A stretch of 64,000 bases of DNA from Luteibacter jiangsuensis (GTDB taxonomy: Bacteria > Pseudomonadota > Gammaproteobacteria > Xanthomonadales > Rhodanobacteraceae), in contig NZ_JAAQQR010000004.1 of the NCBI RefSeq assembly GCF_011742555.1, positions 62,001-126,000 on the forward strand. The letters run 5' to 3'. Positions 47,631 through 59,932 of the stretch are shown here, in pieces. The translations under genes and the position numbers were made by a program. The notes beneath the pieces are model-generated. The model had not been told where the DNA came from. It ran no database searches and worked only from the letters and a program-made list of their open reading frames with translations. How positions within the stretch are numbered: the first letter of the stretch is position 1; the number at the start of each line of letters is the position of its first letter.

Positions 47631-50600
47631 TTACTTGGCGGGTAGCACGGCCGGATCGGTCGACGGCTGGCCCTTGTCGATCGGGGTGAACACCGGTTTG
47701 TCCCAGGTGCCGGTCACGTGATACCGCTTGCGCGCCGCCTGGTTCAGCCCCTTGCCGAGGATGCCCTGCACGGCCAGGCCCGCGGCGGCGCCGACCGGCC
47801 CTCCCGCAATGGCCCCGACCACGGGCAGGCTGTTCCCCACGTGCGGCACGATCAACACTTCCTGGTCGTAATCGCGTGCCTTCAGGCCCGCCCTTCCCGT
47901 GATGGTGATCTCGGCCGAGGGCGCGCGAATCTTGAGGTTCTGCGTGGTGGCGTTACCGTTGGCAAAGCGGAAATCGCCCTTGATGGAGTCGAAGCCGAAG
48001 CCCTTGCCCAGCACGTCGCCGAAATCCAGGGCGAGACGTCGCGGCAGTTCGGTGACGGACACCAGACCGAACAGGCGGCCGACACCCGGCTGCACCTCGA
48101 GGATGCGGCCATTGGCCAGATCCACGGAGAGCGTGCCGTCCATGTTGGCGAGCGCCAGGGCCGACGGGCCGCCGGGCCACGTGGCGTCGAGGCGCGCGGA
48201 CGTACGGCCGCCCTGCAGGATGCCCGCGAAACCGAGGGCATCGAACATGCGGGCCACGTCCTCCGATGCGAAATCCATCGTCAGGTGGGTGCTGCTGCGC
48301 TTCTCGTCGCCATTCCAGTCGCCGGACGCCGTGATTTGCACGTTCTTCGACTGCGCGCGCAGCTGGTCGATGTGCATGCCCTCATCGGTGGGCCAGGTCT
48401 CGAGGCGGGCCTCGCCCAGGCGCGCCTTGCCAAGGCGCATGTCGCTTACCTGCAGGTGCATCGGAGGCAGGCTGGAAGGCGCCACGCCGGCTTCGTTCGT
48501 GTCGACCGGCTTCTTCGCGGCGGCTGCGGCCGCCTTCGCCTCCTCGGCTTTGGCGACGGTCGCGGCGGTGGTGGCTGCCGCACCGGCCGCGGCCTTGCCC
48601 TTCTTCGCCGCAGCGGCGGCATCGTCTGCCGCGGGCCACCACAAGCGGTCCATGCGCGCGGTGATGCCGCGCCGGCGGAGTTCGTCGTTCGGCACCGTCA
48701 TCTGTCCAGCCATCGCCTCGCTGTCCATGCGCAGCGACAGTTCGCTCGGGCCGGGCTTCGCCACGATATGCATGTTGGCGAAGTGCTGGCCGAACACCTC
48801 AGTGTCATCGGCCGTTACGTCCAGCGCCGAGAGACCGGGTCCGGCCTCCCCGGTGGAAAGACCGACGACGTACTGCACCCACCCCGACGCATCCAGCTTT
48901 GCCGCGTGGCCACCGATCAGGTAACCCTGCGCAGGCAACGTCGTCGGCGCGGCGGTGCCCAGGTTGAACGCAGCCGCGATCGGCGTGGTGTTCGTCGGCA
49001 GGCGCAACCTGCCGCGCACCACGTCGCCCAGGGCAAGATCGAGCCTCGCGCCGTCCACCGGCAAACCGACGCTCACGGAAAGCGGTGTCGCGACGTTGGC
49101 GGGCTTTTTCACCGGCGTGGGCATGGTGAGTTCGACACCGTTGAGGTCGGATTCCACCCGAAGGGTCTGCGCCGTGGCATCGCCCTGGCCCGTCTTGCGC
49201 AGGTCGAAACCGATGCGGAAATTGCCGCGCCCCTTCGCCACGTCGGACAACCATTTCAGGTTTTCGAAATCGCCGACCATCTCGCCCACGGTGAACGCAC
49301 CGCCGAGCGAGGCGTCGAGGATCTTCGCCGGGTCGCCGGTGGCGCCGGCGATCGCCAGGTCGAGCTGCGCCGGCTGGCCATGGAACGAGGTTCGCAGCCC
49401 TTTCGCGCTGAAACCGGTGCCGTCGAAGGTCATCGGACCGGTGATCTTGTCCAGGCGAAGTTTCCACTCGTCCGCGACGAGGTCGGCGTCCTTGATGGTG
49501 GCCTTGCCCTGCAGGGTGAAATCCTTGGCGCTCTTCAGCGGCATGAGCAGGTTGAAGCCGAACTCGCCGGTACCGCCGAGCTTCAACTTGTCGAGGGTCT
49601 CACGGCTGTGACTGGCGACGGGGCTGTTCTTGATGAAGTCGAGATAGCTGCTGCCCGTACCGGCGCCGCTCACCTTCAGGTCGAGGATGCCGTCGCCGAA
49701 GTCGGGAATGGCAGCGGACGCGGCGCTCACCGCGTTGCCGAGGGAATGGCCGGCCGACGCCTCCACATACATGCCGTTGCCAATGAAGTTCGCGACCGCC
49801 GAAATGCCTTCGGCGCGAGGCCACCCGTTGCCGTAGTTGAGTACGGTGTCCTCGATGACGGCGCGGGCCTCGAAGCGGCCTTCCTGATTCTTGAAGGGGA
49901 ATTCGCGCACGTTGCCGCGCAGTATCGCTGCTCCGCCGGCGATGCGTCCGGCCACGAGGCCGTTGTTGAGCCAGTTCTGTGCGCCTTCGGACATCGAGTG
50001 GATCGGCCAGAACAGTTTTGCCGCGGGAACCTCGCCTTCGCCCAGCGCCACGTACATGTCCATGAAGGGGCCGGTATCCGCGTTGGGCAACACCAATTCG
50101 CCCCGCGCCTGGCCGCCGTAGCCCTCGCCACGGAAATCGAGAGGATCCACGCCCACATGCCATCCGTCGTCGTCGCGATACGCAGCGATCTCGCCGCCCA
50201 GGGAGGACATCTGGAACGGCTTGCGGAATATGCCGGTCGCATCGATCGTGGTCGCCTGCGCCGGAAGGCTGAGTGCGAGTGCTTCGCCGTCGCCGAACAG
50301 TTCGCCGCTCAGCGCGGACACGCCGGGCAGGCTGTCACTGGCGTCGATGCCCAGGCCGGAGAACGACGCGTGCGCGAACGACATGCCGGATTCGGAGTTC
50401 CACTCCACCCGCGCCTGATCGAAGCGGCCACGCGGATGCCCCTCGCCAAACCAGCGCGCCAGCGCCGGCGTCACCTGGGGAAAGATGCCCGCCCAGGGAA
50501 GCAGGGGCGCAAGCTCGAGCTTTCGTCCGACCAGGACACCGTCGGTACGGCCAGCGTTTTGCCGGAGCACCAGTGCGAGGTCGCTGCCGTCGCGTCCCGC

Positions 50601-51512
50601 CCAGTCGATCCGCTGGCCGCCTTCGGTGCGATGCAGGTCGACGATGCCGTGCAGGCCGGCGGTGTGCACCGTACGCGCCGGACCGCGCACGGCGAGGTTG
50701 TCGAGATCCACGCGCCAGGTGGCGCGCACGACGCGCGCATCGCGCCAGTCGAGCCAGGTCTCGAAGCTGCCCTTGCCGGCGGCGAGCGCGTAGCCGTTGA
50801 CGGCGAAGTCGCTGGTCAGGCCCGCGAAATCGACATCGGCGCCTTTCACGTAGATGCGCCCGCTGGAACCGTCCTCGGCGAACGTGCCGGATGCGGTGAG
50901 CAGGCCTGCCGTGTGTTCGCGCCGCAGCGTGCCGCCGAAGCGGATGGCCTGGCCGCGCAGGCTGATCTGCAGGCGGTCGGCAACGAGCCCGTAATTGCGG
51001 TGCGTGGTTTCGTCGGCGATGTCGAGGCGCAGGTTGGACAGCCACAGATCGGCCGAGAGATTCCCCAGCGACACCTTCTGTGTGCCGCCGCCGGTGCCGA
51101 GGCCGTCGATGCTCCAGCGTCCGTCGGCCGCGCGGCGCAGGCCCAGGCGCAGGTCCTGGAGGCGCAGGTTGATCAGGTGTCGCGACGGAAGCACGAAGGC
51201 TCCGAAATCGAGTTTCACCGCGGCCTGGGGCAGGCGCAACGGTTCGCCGCCGCCTTCCGGCGCAACGGTCACGTCGCGCATCACGAAGAGCGGACCCGAC
51301 GGCCGCCAGAATCCCTCCAGCGACGCGAAGCGCACGGGCCGATGCAACTGCTCGCTGAGCATGGCCGCCACGCGCTCCGGATAACGCGCCGCCAGGGGAA
51401 GCAACAATTGGCCGAGCGCCATCAGGATCGCCAACGCGATCAACACGCTTCCGATCAATCCCAGCAAGACGAATCGCAGGCGTCGTGCGCGATGGCGCCA
51501 GATGGCACTCAC
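47631..51512 (-). CDS. yhdP: YhdP family AsmA-like envelope protein (DUF3971)
   Basis: 1293 residues with one N-terminal membrane helix (about 13-36) and a very long periplasmic part. Members of the YhdP/TamB/AsmA group form bridge-like beta-structures that carry phospholipids between inner and outer membrane. Typical text includes YPERVAAMLSEQLHRPVRFASLEGFWRP (split) near the N terminus, WLNNGLVAGRIAGGAAILRGN in the middle, and the C-terminal EVQPGVGRLFGLVSVTELPRRLALDFGDV region. A low-complexity Ala/Lys segment (about residues 950-1005) interrupts the C-terminal half. It starts 12 bases after the rng stop, in the conserved rng-yhdP-tldD order. Confidence 0.92.
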   Translation of the reverse strand: MSAIWRHRARRLRFVLLGLIGSVLIALAILMALGQLLLPLAARYPERVAAMLSEQLHRPVRFASLEGFWRPSGPLFVMRDVTVAPEGGGEPLRLPQAAVKLDFGAFVLPSRHLINLRLQDLRLGLRRAADGRWSIDGLGTGGGTQKVSLGNLSADLWLSNLRLDIADETTHRNYGLVADRLQISLRGQAIRFGGTLRREHTAGLLTASGTFAEDGSSGRIYVKGADVDFAGLTSDFAVNGYALAAGKGSFETWLDWRDARVVRATWRVDLDNLAVRGPARTVHTAGLHGIVDLHRTEGGQRIDWAGRDGSDLALVLRQNAGRTDGVLVGRKLELAPLLPWAGIFPQVTPALARWFGEGHPRGRFDQARVEWNSESGMSFAHASFSGLGIDASDSLPGVSALSGELFGDGEALALSLPAQATTIDATGIFRKPFQMSSLGGEIAAYRDDDGWHVGVDPLDFRGEGYGGQARGELVLPNADTGPFMDMYVALGEGEVPAAKLFWPIHSMSEGAQNWLNNGLVAGRIAGGAAILRGNVREFPFKNQEGRFEARAVIEDTVLNYGNGWPRAEGISAVANFIGNGMYVEASAGHSLGNAVSAASAAIPDFGDGILDLKVSGAGTGSSYLDFIKNSPVASHSRETLDKLKLGGTGEFGFNLLMPLKSAKDFTLQGKATIKDADLVADEWKLRLDKITGPMTFDGTGFSAKGLRTSFHGQPAQLDLAIAGATGDPAKILDASLGGAFTVGEMVGDFENLKWLSDVAKGRGNFRIGFDLRKTGQGDATAQTLRVESDLNGVELTMPTPVKKPANVATPLSVSVGLPVDGARLDLALGDVVRGRLRLPTNTTPIAAAFNLGTAAPTTLPAQGYLIGGHAAKLDASGWVQYVVGLSTGEAGPGLSALDVTADDTEVFGQHFANMHIVAKPGPSELSLRMDSEAMAGQMTVPNDELRRRGITARMDRLWWPAADDAAAAAKKGKAAAGAAATTAATVAKAEEAKAAAAAAKKPVDTNEAGVAPSSLPPMHLQVSDMRLGKARLGEARLETWPTDEGMHIDQLRAQSKNVQITASGDWNGDEKRSSTHLTMDFASEDVARMFDALGFAGILQGGRTSARLDATWPGGPSALALANMDGTLSVDLANGRILEVQPGVGRLFGLVSVTELPRRLALDFGDVLGKGFGFDSIKGDFRFANGNATTQNLKIRAPSAEITITGRAGLKARDYDQEVLIVPHVGNSLPVVGAIAGGPVGAAAGLAVQGILGKGLNQAARKRYHVTGTWDKPVFTPIDKGQPSTDPAVLPAK

Positions 51513-51524
51513 AGGCAGGGCTTC

Positions 51525-53039
51525 TTACAGCAGGACGACATCGAACTGTTCCTGCGAGTAATGCTCTTCCGCCTGGAAGCGGATGCTCTTGGCGATGAAT
51601 TCCTCGAGTTCGGCGACGGCTGCCGATTCCTCCTCCAGGATGCGGCCGACCACCTTGGGGCTGGCCATCACCAGGAGTTTCTGCGCGTTGAACTGACGCA
51701 CCGCGCGGGTGATCTCGCGGAATATCTCGTAGATGACGGTTTCGGCCGTCTTCAGCGTGCCCCTGCCGCTGCACGCGGGGCACGGCTCGCACAGCTGCCG
51801 CTCCAGACTTTCCGTGGTGCGCTTGCGTGTCATTTCCACGAGGCCGAGCGCCGACATGGGATAGACGGTGGTCTTCGCGTGGTCTTTTGCCAGACCTTTC
51901 TCCAGCATGCGCAGCACCTGTCGCTTGTGCTCGTCGTCGGTCATGTCGATGAAATCGATGATGACGATGCCGCCGAGGTTGCGCAGGCGAAGCTGGCGCG
52001 CCGCCGCCTGCGCGGCTTCGAGGTTCGTGCGGTACACGGTTTCCTCGAGATTGCGACTGCCGAGGTAGCCGCCGGTGTTCACGTCGATGGTGGTCATCGC
52101 CTCGGTCTGATCGACGATGAGGTAGCCACCCGACTTCAGCGGCACTTCCTTCCGCAATGCGCGCTGGATCTCGTCTTCCACGCCGTAGAGGTCGAAGATC
52201 GGCCGTTCGCCCGCGTAATGCTCGATGCGGTCGGAGAGCACCGGCATGAACTTGTGCACGAACTTCACGGTTTTTTCGTAGGTTTCGCGCGAGTCCACGC
52301 GCACCTTCTCGATGCCGTCGTTGAGCGAATCGCGCAATGAACGCAGCGGGAGCGACAGCTCCTCGTAGACGCGTTCGCCCACCTTCGCTTTCTGGATGTT
52401 CTCCTGCACCACGCGCCACACCTTGCCGAGGTAGGTCACGTCGAAGGCCAGGGATTCTTCCGACTGGCCTTCCGCGTTCGTGCGCACGATGTAGCCGAGA
52501 TGGTTCTCGCCGATCAGCGGAAGGATGATGTCCTTCAGGCGTTGCCGCTCGGCTTCGTCTTCGATGCGAACCGACACGCCCAACGTGCGCGAATGCGGCA
52601 GCAGGACGAGGTAGCGGGAAGGGATCGACAGATGTGTGGACAGGCGGGCTCCCTTGCTGCCGATGGGATCCTTTACCACCTGCACCACGATTTCCTGGCC
52701 CTCGTGCACCAGTTCGGAGATGGGCGGCACCGGGCCATGCCCGTTGCCCTTGCCCTCGACCGGCGCATCCGTGGGCGGCAGCGACGGACGCACGATGTCG
52801 GACGCGTGCAGGAACGCGGCCCGCTCCAGACCGATCTCGACGAAGACGGCCTGCATGCCGGGCATGACGCGCTGCACACGCCCCTTGTAGACGTTGCCCA
52901 CGTAACCGCGCTTCTGGGCGCGTTCCACGTGCACTTCCTGGAGCATGCCGTTTTCGACGATGGCCACACGCGTCTCACGCGGTGTGACATTGATCAGGAT
53001 TTCCTCACTCACCGCGCTGCCTTTTCCTTCCGTCGTCAT
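51525..53039 (-). CDS. rng: Ribonuclease G
   Basis: 504 residues. RNase G processes 16S rRNA 5' ends and some mRNAs. The S1 domain is seen at YVGNVYKGRVQRVMPGMQAVFVEIGL (split, residues about 46-71), the catalytic DNase I-like region at DVNTGGYLGSRNLEET and GGIVIIDFIDMTDDEHK, and the zinc-link cysteines in CEPCPACSGRG. The ATG at 53039 gives a 10-residue leader; a GTG at 53012 (SEEILINVTPRETR) is the more usual family start. Part of the maf-rng-yhdP run, 28 bases after maf. Confidence 0.94.
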   Translation of the reverse strand: MTTEGKGSAVSEEILINVTPRETRVAIVENGMLQEVHVERAQKRGYVGNVYKGRVQRVMPGMQAVFVEIGLERAAFLHASDIVRPSLPPTDAPVEGKGNGHGPVPPISELVHEGQEIVVQVVKDPIGSKGARLSTHLSIPSRYLVLLPHSRTLGVSVRIEDEAERQRLKDIILPLIGENHLGYIVRTNAEGQSEESLAFDVTYLGKVWRVVQENIQKAKVGERVYEELSLPLRSLRDSLNDGIEKVRVDSRETYEKTVKFVHKFMPVLSDRIEHYAGERPIFDLYGVEDEIQRALRKEVPLKSGGYLIVDQTEAMTTIDVNTGGYLGSRNLEETVYRTNLEAAQAAARQLRLRNLGGIVIIDFIDMTDDEHKRQVLRMLEKGLAKDHAKTTVYPMSALGLVEMTRKRTTESLERQLCEPCPACSGRGTLKTAETVIYEIFREITRAVRQFNAQKLLVMASPKVVGRILEEESAAVAELEEFIAKSIRFQAEEHYSQEQFDVVLL

Positions 53040-53067
53040 GCTTTATAGCCCGCCCTGCGAGGGCCTG

Positions 53068-53625
53068 TCACTGACCGCGCAGCAGGCGGGAGGTTTCGTG
53101 GAGCGGCAGGCCCATGACACCTGAATAACTGCCGGAAAGGTGTTCGATGAAGGCCGCGGCGCGGCCCTGGATGGCATAGGCGCCGGCCTTGCCCAGGCAT
53201 TCGCCCGTGGCCACGTAGGCGGCGATATCGGCGTCCGAGAGCGGGGCGAAACGCACGGTGGAAACCGACCGTGCGCGGCGTTCGCCACCGGCGTGCACCA
53301 GCCACACGGCGGAAATCACCCGATGCTCGCGCCCCGCGAGCCGGCGCAGCATGGCGGAGGCATCGGCCGCATCGCGCGGCTTGCCGAACACCTCGTCGCC
53401 GAGCACCACCTCGGTGTCCGCGCCGAGCACCCGGGCGTCGGGCTCCCCCGCCACCAGCGCGAACCCGGCGCGTGCCTTGTCCAGCGCCACGCGCGCCACA
53501 TAGTCGTCGGGCGATTCGCCTGTCCCGCGCGTTTCCTCCACGTCCACATGGAGCGTGCGATGCGGCTCGCCCAGCTGGTCGAGGAGGTCGCGGCGGCGCG
53601 GCGATTGCGAGGCCAGGTACAGCAC
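53068..53625 (-). CDS. maf: Maf-family nucleoside triphosphate pyrophosphatase
   Basis: 185 residues. Maf enzymes hydrolyse non-canonical or dTTP/UTP nucleotides to monophosphates. The opening [16 protein letters not shown] (residues 4-19) and the [28 protein letters not shown] and [31 protein letters not shown] (split) segments define the YhdE-like group. It lies between rlmH and rng as in related genomes. Confidence 0.93.
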   Translation of the reverse strand: MLYLASQSPRRRDLLDQLGEPHRTLHVDVEETRGTGESPDDYVARVALDKARAGFALVAGEPDARVLGADTEVVLGDEVFGKPRDAADASAMLRRLAGREHRVISAVWLVHAGGERRARSVSTVRFAPLSDADIAAYVATGECLGKAGAYAIQGRAAAFIEHLSGSYSGVMGLPLHETSRLLRGQ

Positions 53626-53646
53626 GGCGGTTCCTTGGGGTCTTCG

Positions 53647-54117
53647 TCAGGCGCGGTGGTAAGGGTGTCCGGCCACGAGCGTCGTGGCGCGGTAGAGCTG
53701 CTCCGCGAGCACCAGCCGCACCAGCATGTGCGGCAAGGTCAGCGGCCCCAGGGACCAGCGCTGGTCGGCGCGGGCCAGCACGTCCGGCGCATGGCCGTCC
53801 GGGCCGCCGATGAGGAAGGCGAGGTCGCGGCCGCCCATGCGCCATTGCTGAAGCTGCTGGCCCAGGTCTTCGCTGCTCCAGGGCTTGCCGCGCCCGTCCA
53901 GCGCCACGACGTGGATATCGCGCGGCAAGGCGGCGAGGATGGCGGCGCCTTCGTCCAGCATGGCCCGGGCATCGTCGCGGCCCTTGCCGCGCACGCCGGG
54001 TTTGATCTCGATCAGCTCGAGCGGAAGTTCGTGCGACAGCCGCTTGCGGTACTCGGCGAAGCCTTCGGCCACCCAGGCCGGCATGCGTTCGCCGACGGCG
54101 ATGAGGCGAGCCCGCAC
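53647..54117 (-). CDS. rlmH: 23S rRNA pseudouridine-1915 N3-methyltransferase
   Basis: 156 residues, the normal size of this small SPOUT-class methyltransferase. The SAM-binding knot is seen at VVALDGRGKPWSSEDLG, LAFLIGGPDGHAPDVL and LSLGPLTLPHMLVRLVLAEQLYRA-like C-terminal sequence ending HPYHRA. It methylates pseudouridine 1915 in helix 69 of the large ribosomal RNA. It starts 7 bases after the rsfS stop, and the pair is conserved. Confidence 0.95.
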   Translation of the reverse strand: MRARLIAVGERMPAWVAEGFAEYRKRLSHELPLELIEIKPGVRGKGRDDARAMLDEGAAILAALPRDIHVVALDGRGKPWSSEDLGQQLQQWRMGGRDLAFLIGGPDGHAPDVLARADQRWSLGPLTLPHMLVRLVLAEQLYRATTLVAGHPYHRA

Positions 54118-54124
54118 GGCGGGC

Positions 54125-54511
54125 TCAGTCGTTCGCGGCTTCGGCGCCGTCGTCGCCCACGGTCCACAGGCGTTCCAGGCCGTAGAACTCGCGGATGCGC
54201 GGCATCATCACGTGCACGATGATGTCACCCAGGTCGACCAGCACCCATTCGGCCTCGGTCTGGCCTTCGACGCCCAGCGGCATCACGCCCGCTTCCTTGG
54301 CGAACTTGATGACTTCGTCGGCGATCGATTTCACGTGCCGGGCGGAGGTGCCCGACGCGATGAACAGGATGTCTGCGATGGAGGTTTTGCCGCGGACATC
54401 GATTTCCCGAACGTCCTTGGCCTTGAGGTCTTCGAGGGCGGCGACCACGCGCTGGCGGAGGTGCTCGTTGCTGGCGGCGGATTTGGCCTTGCGGGATGCG
54501 GTCGAACTCAA
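54125..54511 (-). CDS. rsfS: Ribosomal silencing factor RsfS
   Basis: 128 residues of the Oligomerization/DUF143 family. The core LEDLKAKDVREIDVRGKTSI, ADILFIASGTSARHVKSIADEVI (split) and WVLVDLGDIIVHVMMPRIREFYGLERLW (split) is diagnostic. RsfS binds ribosomal protein L14 and blocks subunit joining in starvation. The C-terminal tail is short and acidic. In the conserved order after nadD, but a REP element lies in the 235-base gap. Confidence 0.95.
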   Translation of the reverse strand: MSSTASRKAKSAASNEHLRQRVVAALEDLKAKDVREIDVRGKTSIADILFIASGTSARHVKSIADEVIKFAKEAGVMPLGVEGQTEAEWVLVDLGDIIVHVMMPRIREFYGLERLWTVGDDGAEAAND

Positions 54512-54652
54512 GATGCGGGAACCTCGTACGGCGGGATGCCGGGGTTGGGCGCAGTATAACGCCCGAGCGTTCCGGCCGCGTCAAATGCCCCGGCAGGTAA
54601 TGTGGACGAACAGGGTATGCCCCCCAGGAGCCGGCATGGCCGGGTATGCCAC

Positions 54653-54735
54653 TGTGGGAGCCGGCTGTGCCGGCGATCCCGCGGCAGCGGGCAAGCTCGC
54701 CGCGAGCACCCATCGCCGCTGAAGCGGCTCCCACA
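54653..54735 (-). repeat. REP-like palindromic element, copy 7
   Basis: Arms GTGGGAGCCGGCTGTGCCGG and GCTGAAGCGGCTCCCACA around CGCGGCAGCGGG, between the nadD stop and rsfS start inside an otherwise continuous minus-strand cluster; nearly identical to copy 3. Confidence 0.85.
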
Positions 54736-54746
54736 AGAAGCGGGTA

Positions 54747-55397
54747 CTACGAGGGCTGCCCCAGCGCCCGGTAAGGCGCCAGCAGCGCCTCGTCCTCGAA
54801 ACATGCCGTCGGCAGCAGGAAGCGTGGCTCGCCGCCTGCCGCGAAGGATTCCCGGATCGCCGTGGCGGCGATATCCAGGGGGGTGATGGCGATGTGCACC
54901 ACCGCCCCGGCCGGGCCGCGCACACGCTCCGCGCGGCGCCCTGCGACGAAGTTCGCCAGCGGGCCCGTCGGCTCGTGACTGCCGCCGCCGGGACGGGTCA
55001 GCACGCCCACGTGCGCGAACGTGAAGAGGTCCTGCCACAGATGCCAGGAGGCCAGGCCAGCGAAGGCATCGGCCCCGACCAGCAGCACCAGCGGCCGGTC
55101 GGGGCCGATGTCGGCGCGCAGGGACGCCAGCGTATCCACCGTGTAGGACGGCCCGTCGCGGTCCAACTCCCGGGTGTCGAGGGTCAAGCGGTTCTGGCCG
55201 GCCAATGCCGCGCGCAGCAGGGCCACGCGCCCGGCCGCATCGGCCACGGGAGGCGGTCGGTGCGGCGGTGTCCGCGCCGGTACGAGGCGCACCTCGGCGT
55301 CCAAGGCCTCGGCCGCCTCCCAGGCGGCACGTAGGTGCCCGTGATGAACGGGATCGAAGGTGCCGCCGAGGATCGCGAGCGGTCGCATGGCGGTCAT
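54747..55397 (-). CDS. nadD: Nicotinate-nucleotide adenylyltransferase
   Basis: 216 residues. NadD adenylates nicotinate mononucleotide in NAD synthesis. The nucleotidyltransferase motif GGTFDPVHHGHLRAAW (about residues 10-25) contains the HxGH signature, and the C-terminal ITPLDIAATAIRESFAAG corresponds to the conserved IS(S/A)T-x-IR motif. The ATG at 55397 overlaps the holA stop (ATGA); a second ATG three codons later is possible. Confidence 0.94.
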   Translation of the reverse strand: MTAMRPLAILGGTFDPVHHGHLRAAWEAAEALDAEVRLVPARTPPHRPPPVADAAGRVALLRAALAGQNRLTLDTRELDRDGPSYTVDTLASLRADIGPDRPLVLLVGADAFAGLASWHLWQDLFTFAHVGVLTRPGGGSHEPTGPLANFVAGRRAERVRGPAGAVVHIAITPLDIAATAIRESFAAGGEPRFLLPTACFEDEALLAPYRALGQPS

Positions 55398-56404
55398 GCG
55401 AAGGCAGCCGCGGCCCTGGGCTCGGCGATCGCCGCGATGAGGCGCTCCGCCTCCAGCCACGGATCGCCCTGCTCGCGTCCCTTGGCCATGCGGTCGATGC
55501 GCGCGGCCCGGGCCAGGCAGGCCATCCAGTGTTCGCGCGGCGCGCGGCGCAGGGCCTTGCGGAAAAGCTGCTCCCGGGCCGGCCACAGCCGTTCGGCCTT
55601 TGCCTGTGCGCCGAAATCCCGCGCGTTCGCGAGGCGCATGGCGAGCTGCAACTGGTTCACCAGCCAGCCCATGAGGGCGATGAGCTCATCGCCCTCCGCA
55701 CGAAGGCCGGCAAGGATGCGAAGCGCGCGGCCACCCTCCCCCGCGAATGCGGCATCGGTGAGCTTGAAGGCATCGAAGCGGGCGCTGTCGGCGACCAGGC
55801 TTTCCAGTGTGGCAGCGTCGAGCGGACGGTCGCCCGCGAGCACGACGAGCTTGTCGACTTCCTGGGCGGCGGCCAGGAGGTTGCCCTCCACCCGCTCGGC
55901 GAGCATGGCGACCGCATCGGGCGTGGCCTTCAGCCCGCGCGACGCGAGGCGCGCGCCAATCCACTGTGTCCACTCGTGCGGGCGCGGCGCATTGAAGACC
56001 ACTTGCACGCCGGCTTGATCGACGGCCTTCGTCCAGGCCCCCTCATGCTTGCTGCTCCACTCCGTGGCGGTGATCAGCAGCGTGGTGTCGGGCGGCGGAT
56101 CGCTCGCGAAGGCCGTGATCGCCGCGCCGCCGTCCTTGCCTGCGCGACCGCCGGCCAGACGCAGATCGAGCAGGCGTTGCGTGGCGAACAGCGACAAGCC
56201 CGCCGAGGCACGCGCGAGGTCGTCCCAGTCGAACCGGCTGTCCGCTTCGAGTACGTCGCGCTCGCTGTAACCCAGCCGCCGCGCCATCGCACGGACAGCG
56301 TCCGCAGCCTCGAGCACCAGCAGTTCCTCGCCCGCCAGCAGGTACACCGGCGCCATGCGGTCGCCCGCGAGGTGCTTCTGCCACTGCATAGCATTCAAGG
56401 GCAC
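55394..56404 (-). CDS. holA: DNA polymerase III delta subunit
   Basis: 336 residues. HolA is the clamp-loader subunit that opens the sliding clamp. Family text: APVYLLAGEELLVLEAADAVR (split, residues about 18-38), RFDWDDLARASAGLSLFATQRLLDLRL and KGLKATPDA-like VEGNLLAAAQEVDKLVVLAG. The reading begins with GTG at 56404; an ATG at 56389 is the alternative. It lies 13 bases after lptE and overlaps nadD, the usual leuS-lptE-holA-nadD order. Confidence 0.94.
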   Translation of the reverse strand: MPLNAMQWQKHLAGDRMAPVYLLAGEELLVLEAADAVRAMARRLGYSERDVLEADSRFDWDDLARASAGLSLFATQRLLDLRLAGGRAGKDGGAAITAFASDPPPDTTLLITATEWSSKHEGAWTKAVDQAGVQVVFNAPRPHEWTQWIGARLASRGLKATPDAVAMLAERVEGNLLAAAQEVDKLVVLAGDRPLDAATLESLVADSARFDAFKLTDAAFAGEGGRALRILAGLRAEGDELIALMGWLVNQLQLAMRLANARDFGAQAKAERLWPAREQLFRKALRRAPREHWMACLARAARIDRMAKGREQGDPWLEAERLIAAIAEPRAAAAFA

Positions 56405-56417
56405 GAGCGTCGCCTGC

Positions 56418-56969
56418 TTAGTGGGACGGCGCCGACGCCTGCGGAGGCGCTGCCAGGGCGGGATGGTCCGCGGCGGCCTGCAGGCGGAACAGGATCGCCT
56501 GGACCATGTCGCCGATGAGGCTGCGTTGCAGCTCCTCGGTCTGGCTGGCGGTGCCGATGGTATTGGTCGCGTCGTAGCTGAACTCGCGCGACATATCGAC
56601 GCCCTGCGAGGGAATGATGACCGTACCGTCGGCTGCCTTGGCGTTGAAGTCGACGTGGTAGCGCACCGCGTATTCGGTGACGCGTGCCGTGCCGCTCACG
56701 GTGAGCGAATCGGTACGGAAGTTATTCGAGGTAATCGTCAGCTCCGCCGCGTCCGGCGCCGGTTCGTCGACGACGGTAGCGTCCGAGTTCTCCAGCGCGC
56801 GCCGGAGGTCGCGGTCGAGCTTGCCGCCACCGGACACCGTGAGGTGAATCTTCTTCATGCCCGGCGGCAGCGAGGCGGTCTGCCGGAGGTGGAAGCCGCA
56901 GCCGGCGAGCAGGGCCGCGACCGACAGGAGCGCTGCGATGCTGAACGAACGGAGGAGGTTCGGGCTCAT
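56418..56969 (-). CDS. lptE: LPS-assembly lipoprotein LptE
   Basis: 183 residues with a lipoprotein signal peptide (lipobox LLAGC, Cys near residue 24) followed by the typical GFHLRQTASLPPGMKKIHL start of LptE. It plugs the LptD barrel and helps insert lipopolysaccharide into the outer membrane. The C-terminal tail is Ala/Pro-rich. Two bases separate its start from the leuS stop. The long in-frame extension upstream is inside leuS and rejected. Confidence 0.94.
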   Translation of the reverse strand: MSPNLLRSFSIAALLSVAALLAGCGFHLRQTASLPPGMKKIHLTVSGGGKLDRDLRRALENSDATVVDEPAPDAAELTITSNNFRTDSLTVSGTARVTEYAVRYHVDFNAKAADGTVIIPSQGVDMSREFSYDATNTIGTASQTEELQRSLIGDMVQAILFRLQAAADHPALAAPPQASAPSH

Positions 56970-56971
56970 GG

Positions 56972-59779
<2,808 letters not shown>

Positions 59780-59839
59780 CTATCCCACGGGGGCAGGAAG
59801 GCCAAGCCTTGAGGGCTGCAGTGGGCCATACAAGCGTTA

Positions 59840-59924
59840 TGTGGGAGCCGCTTCAGCGGCGATGAGTGCTTGCGCCGAGCCTGCCCGCTGCCGCGGGATC
59901 GCCGGCGAAGCCGGCTCCCACAGA
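59840..59924 (+). repeat. REP-like palindromic element, copy 8
   Basis: CTTCAGCGG arm, CCCGCTGCCGCGGG centre and GAAGCCGGCTCCCACA arm, between the pqiC stop and the leuS start. Confidence 0.85.
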
Positions 59925-59932
59925 GAGCACAC

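Noticed and set aside
47718-52340. Plus-strand frame of 1540 codons opposite yhdP and rng
   Set aside because: It crosses two well-identified minus-strand genes and its translation has low-complexity Arg/Glu/Ala composition typical of antisense reading in G+C-rich DNA.
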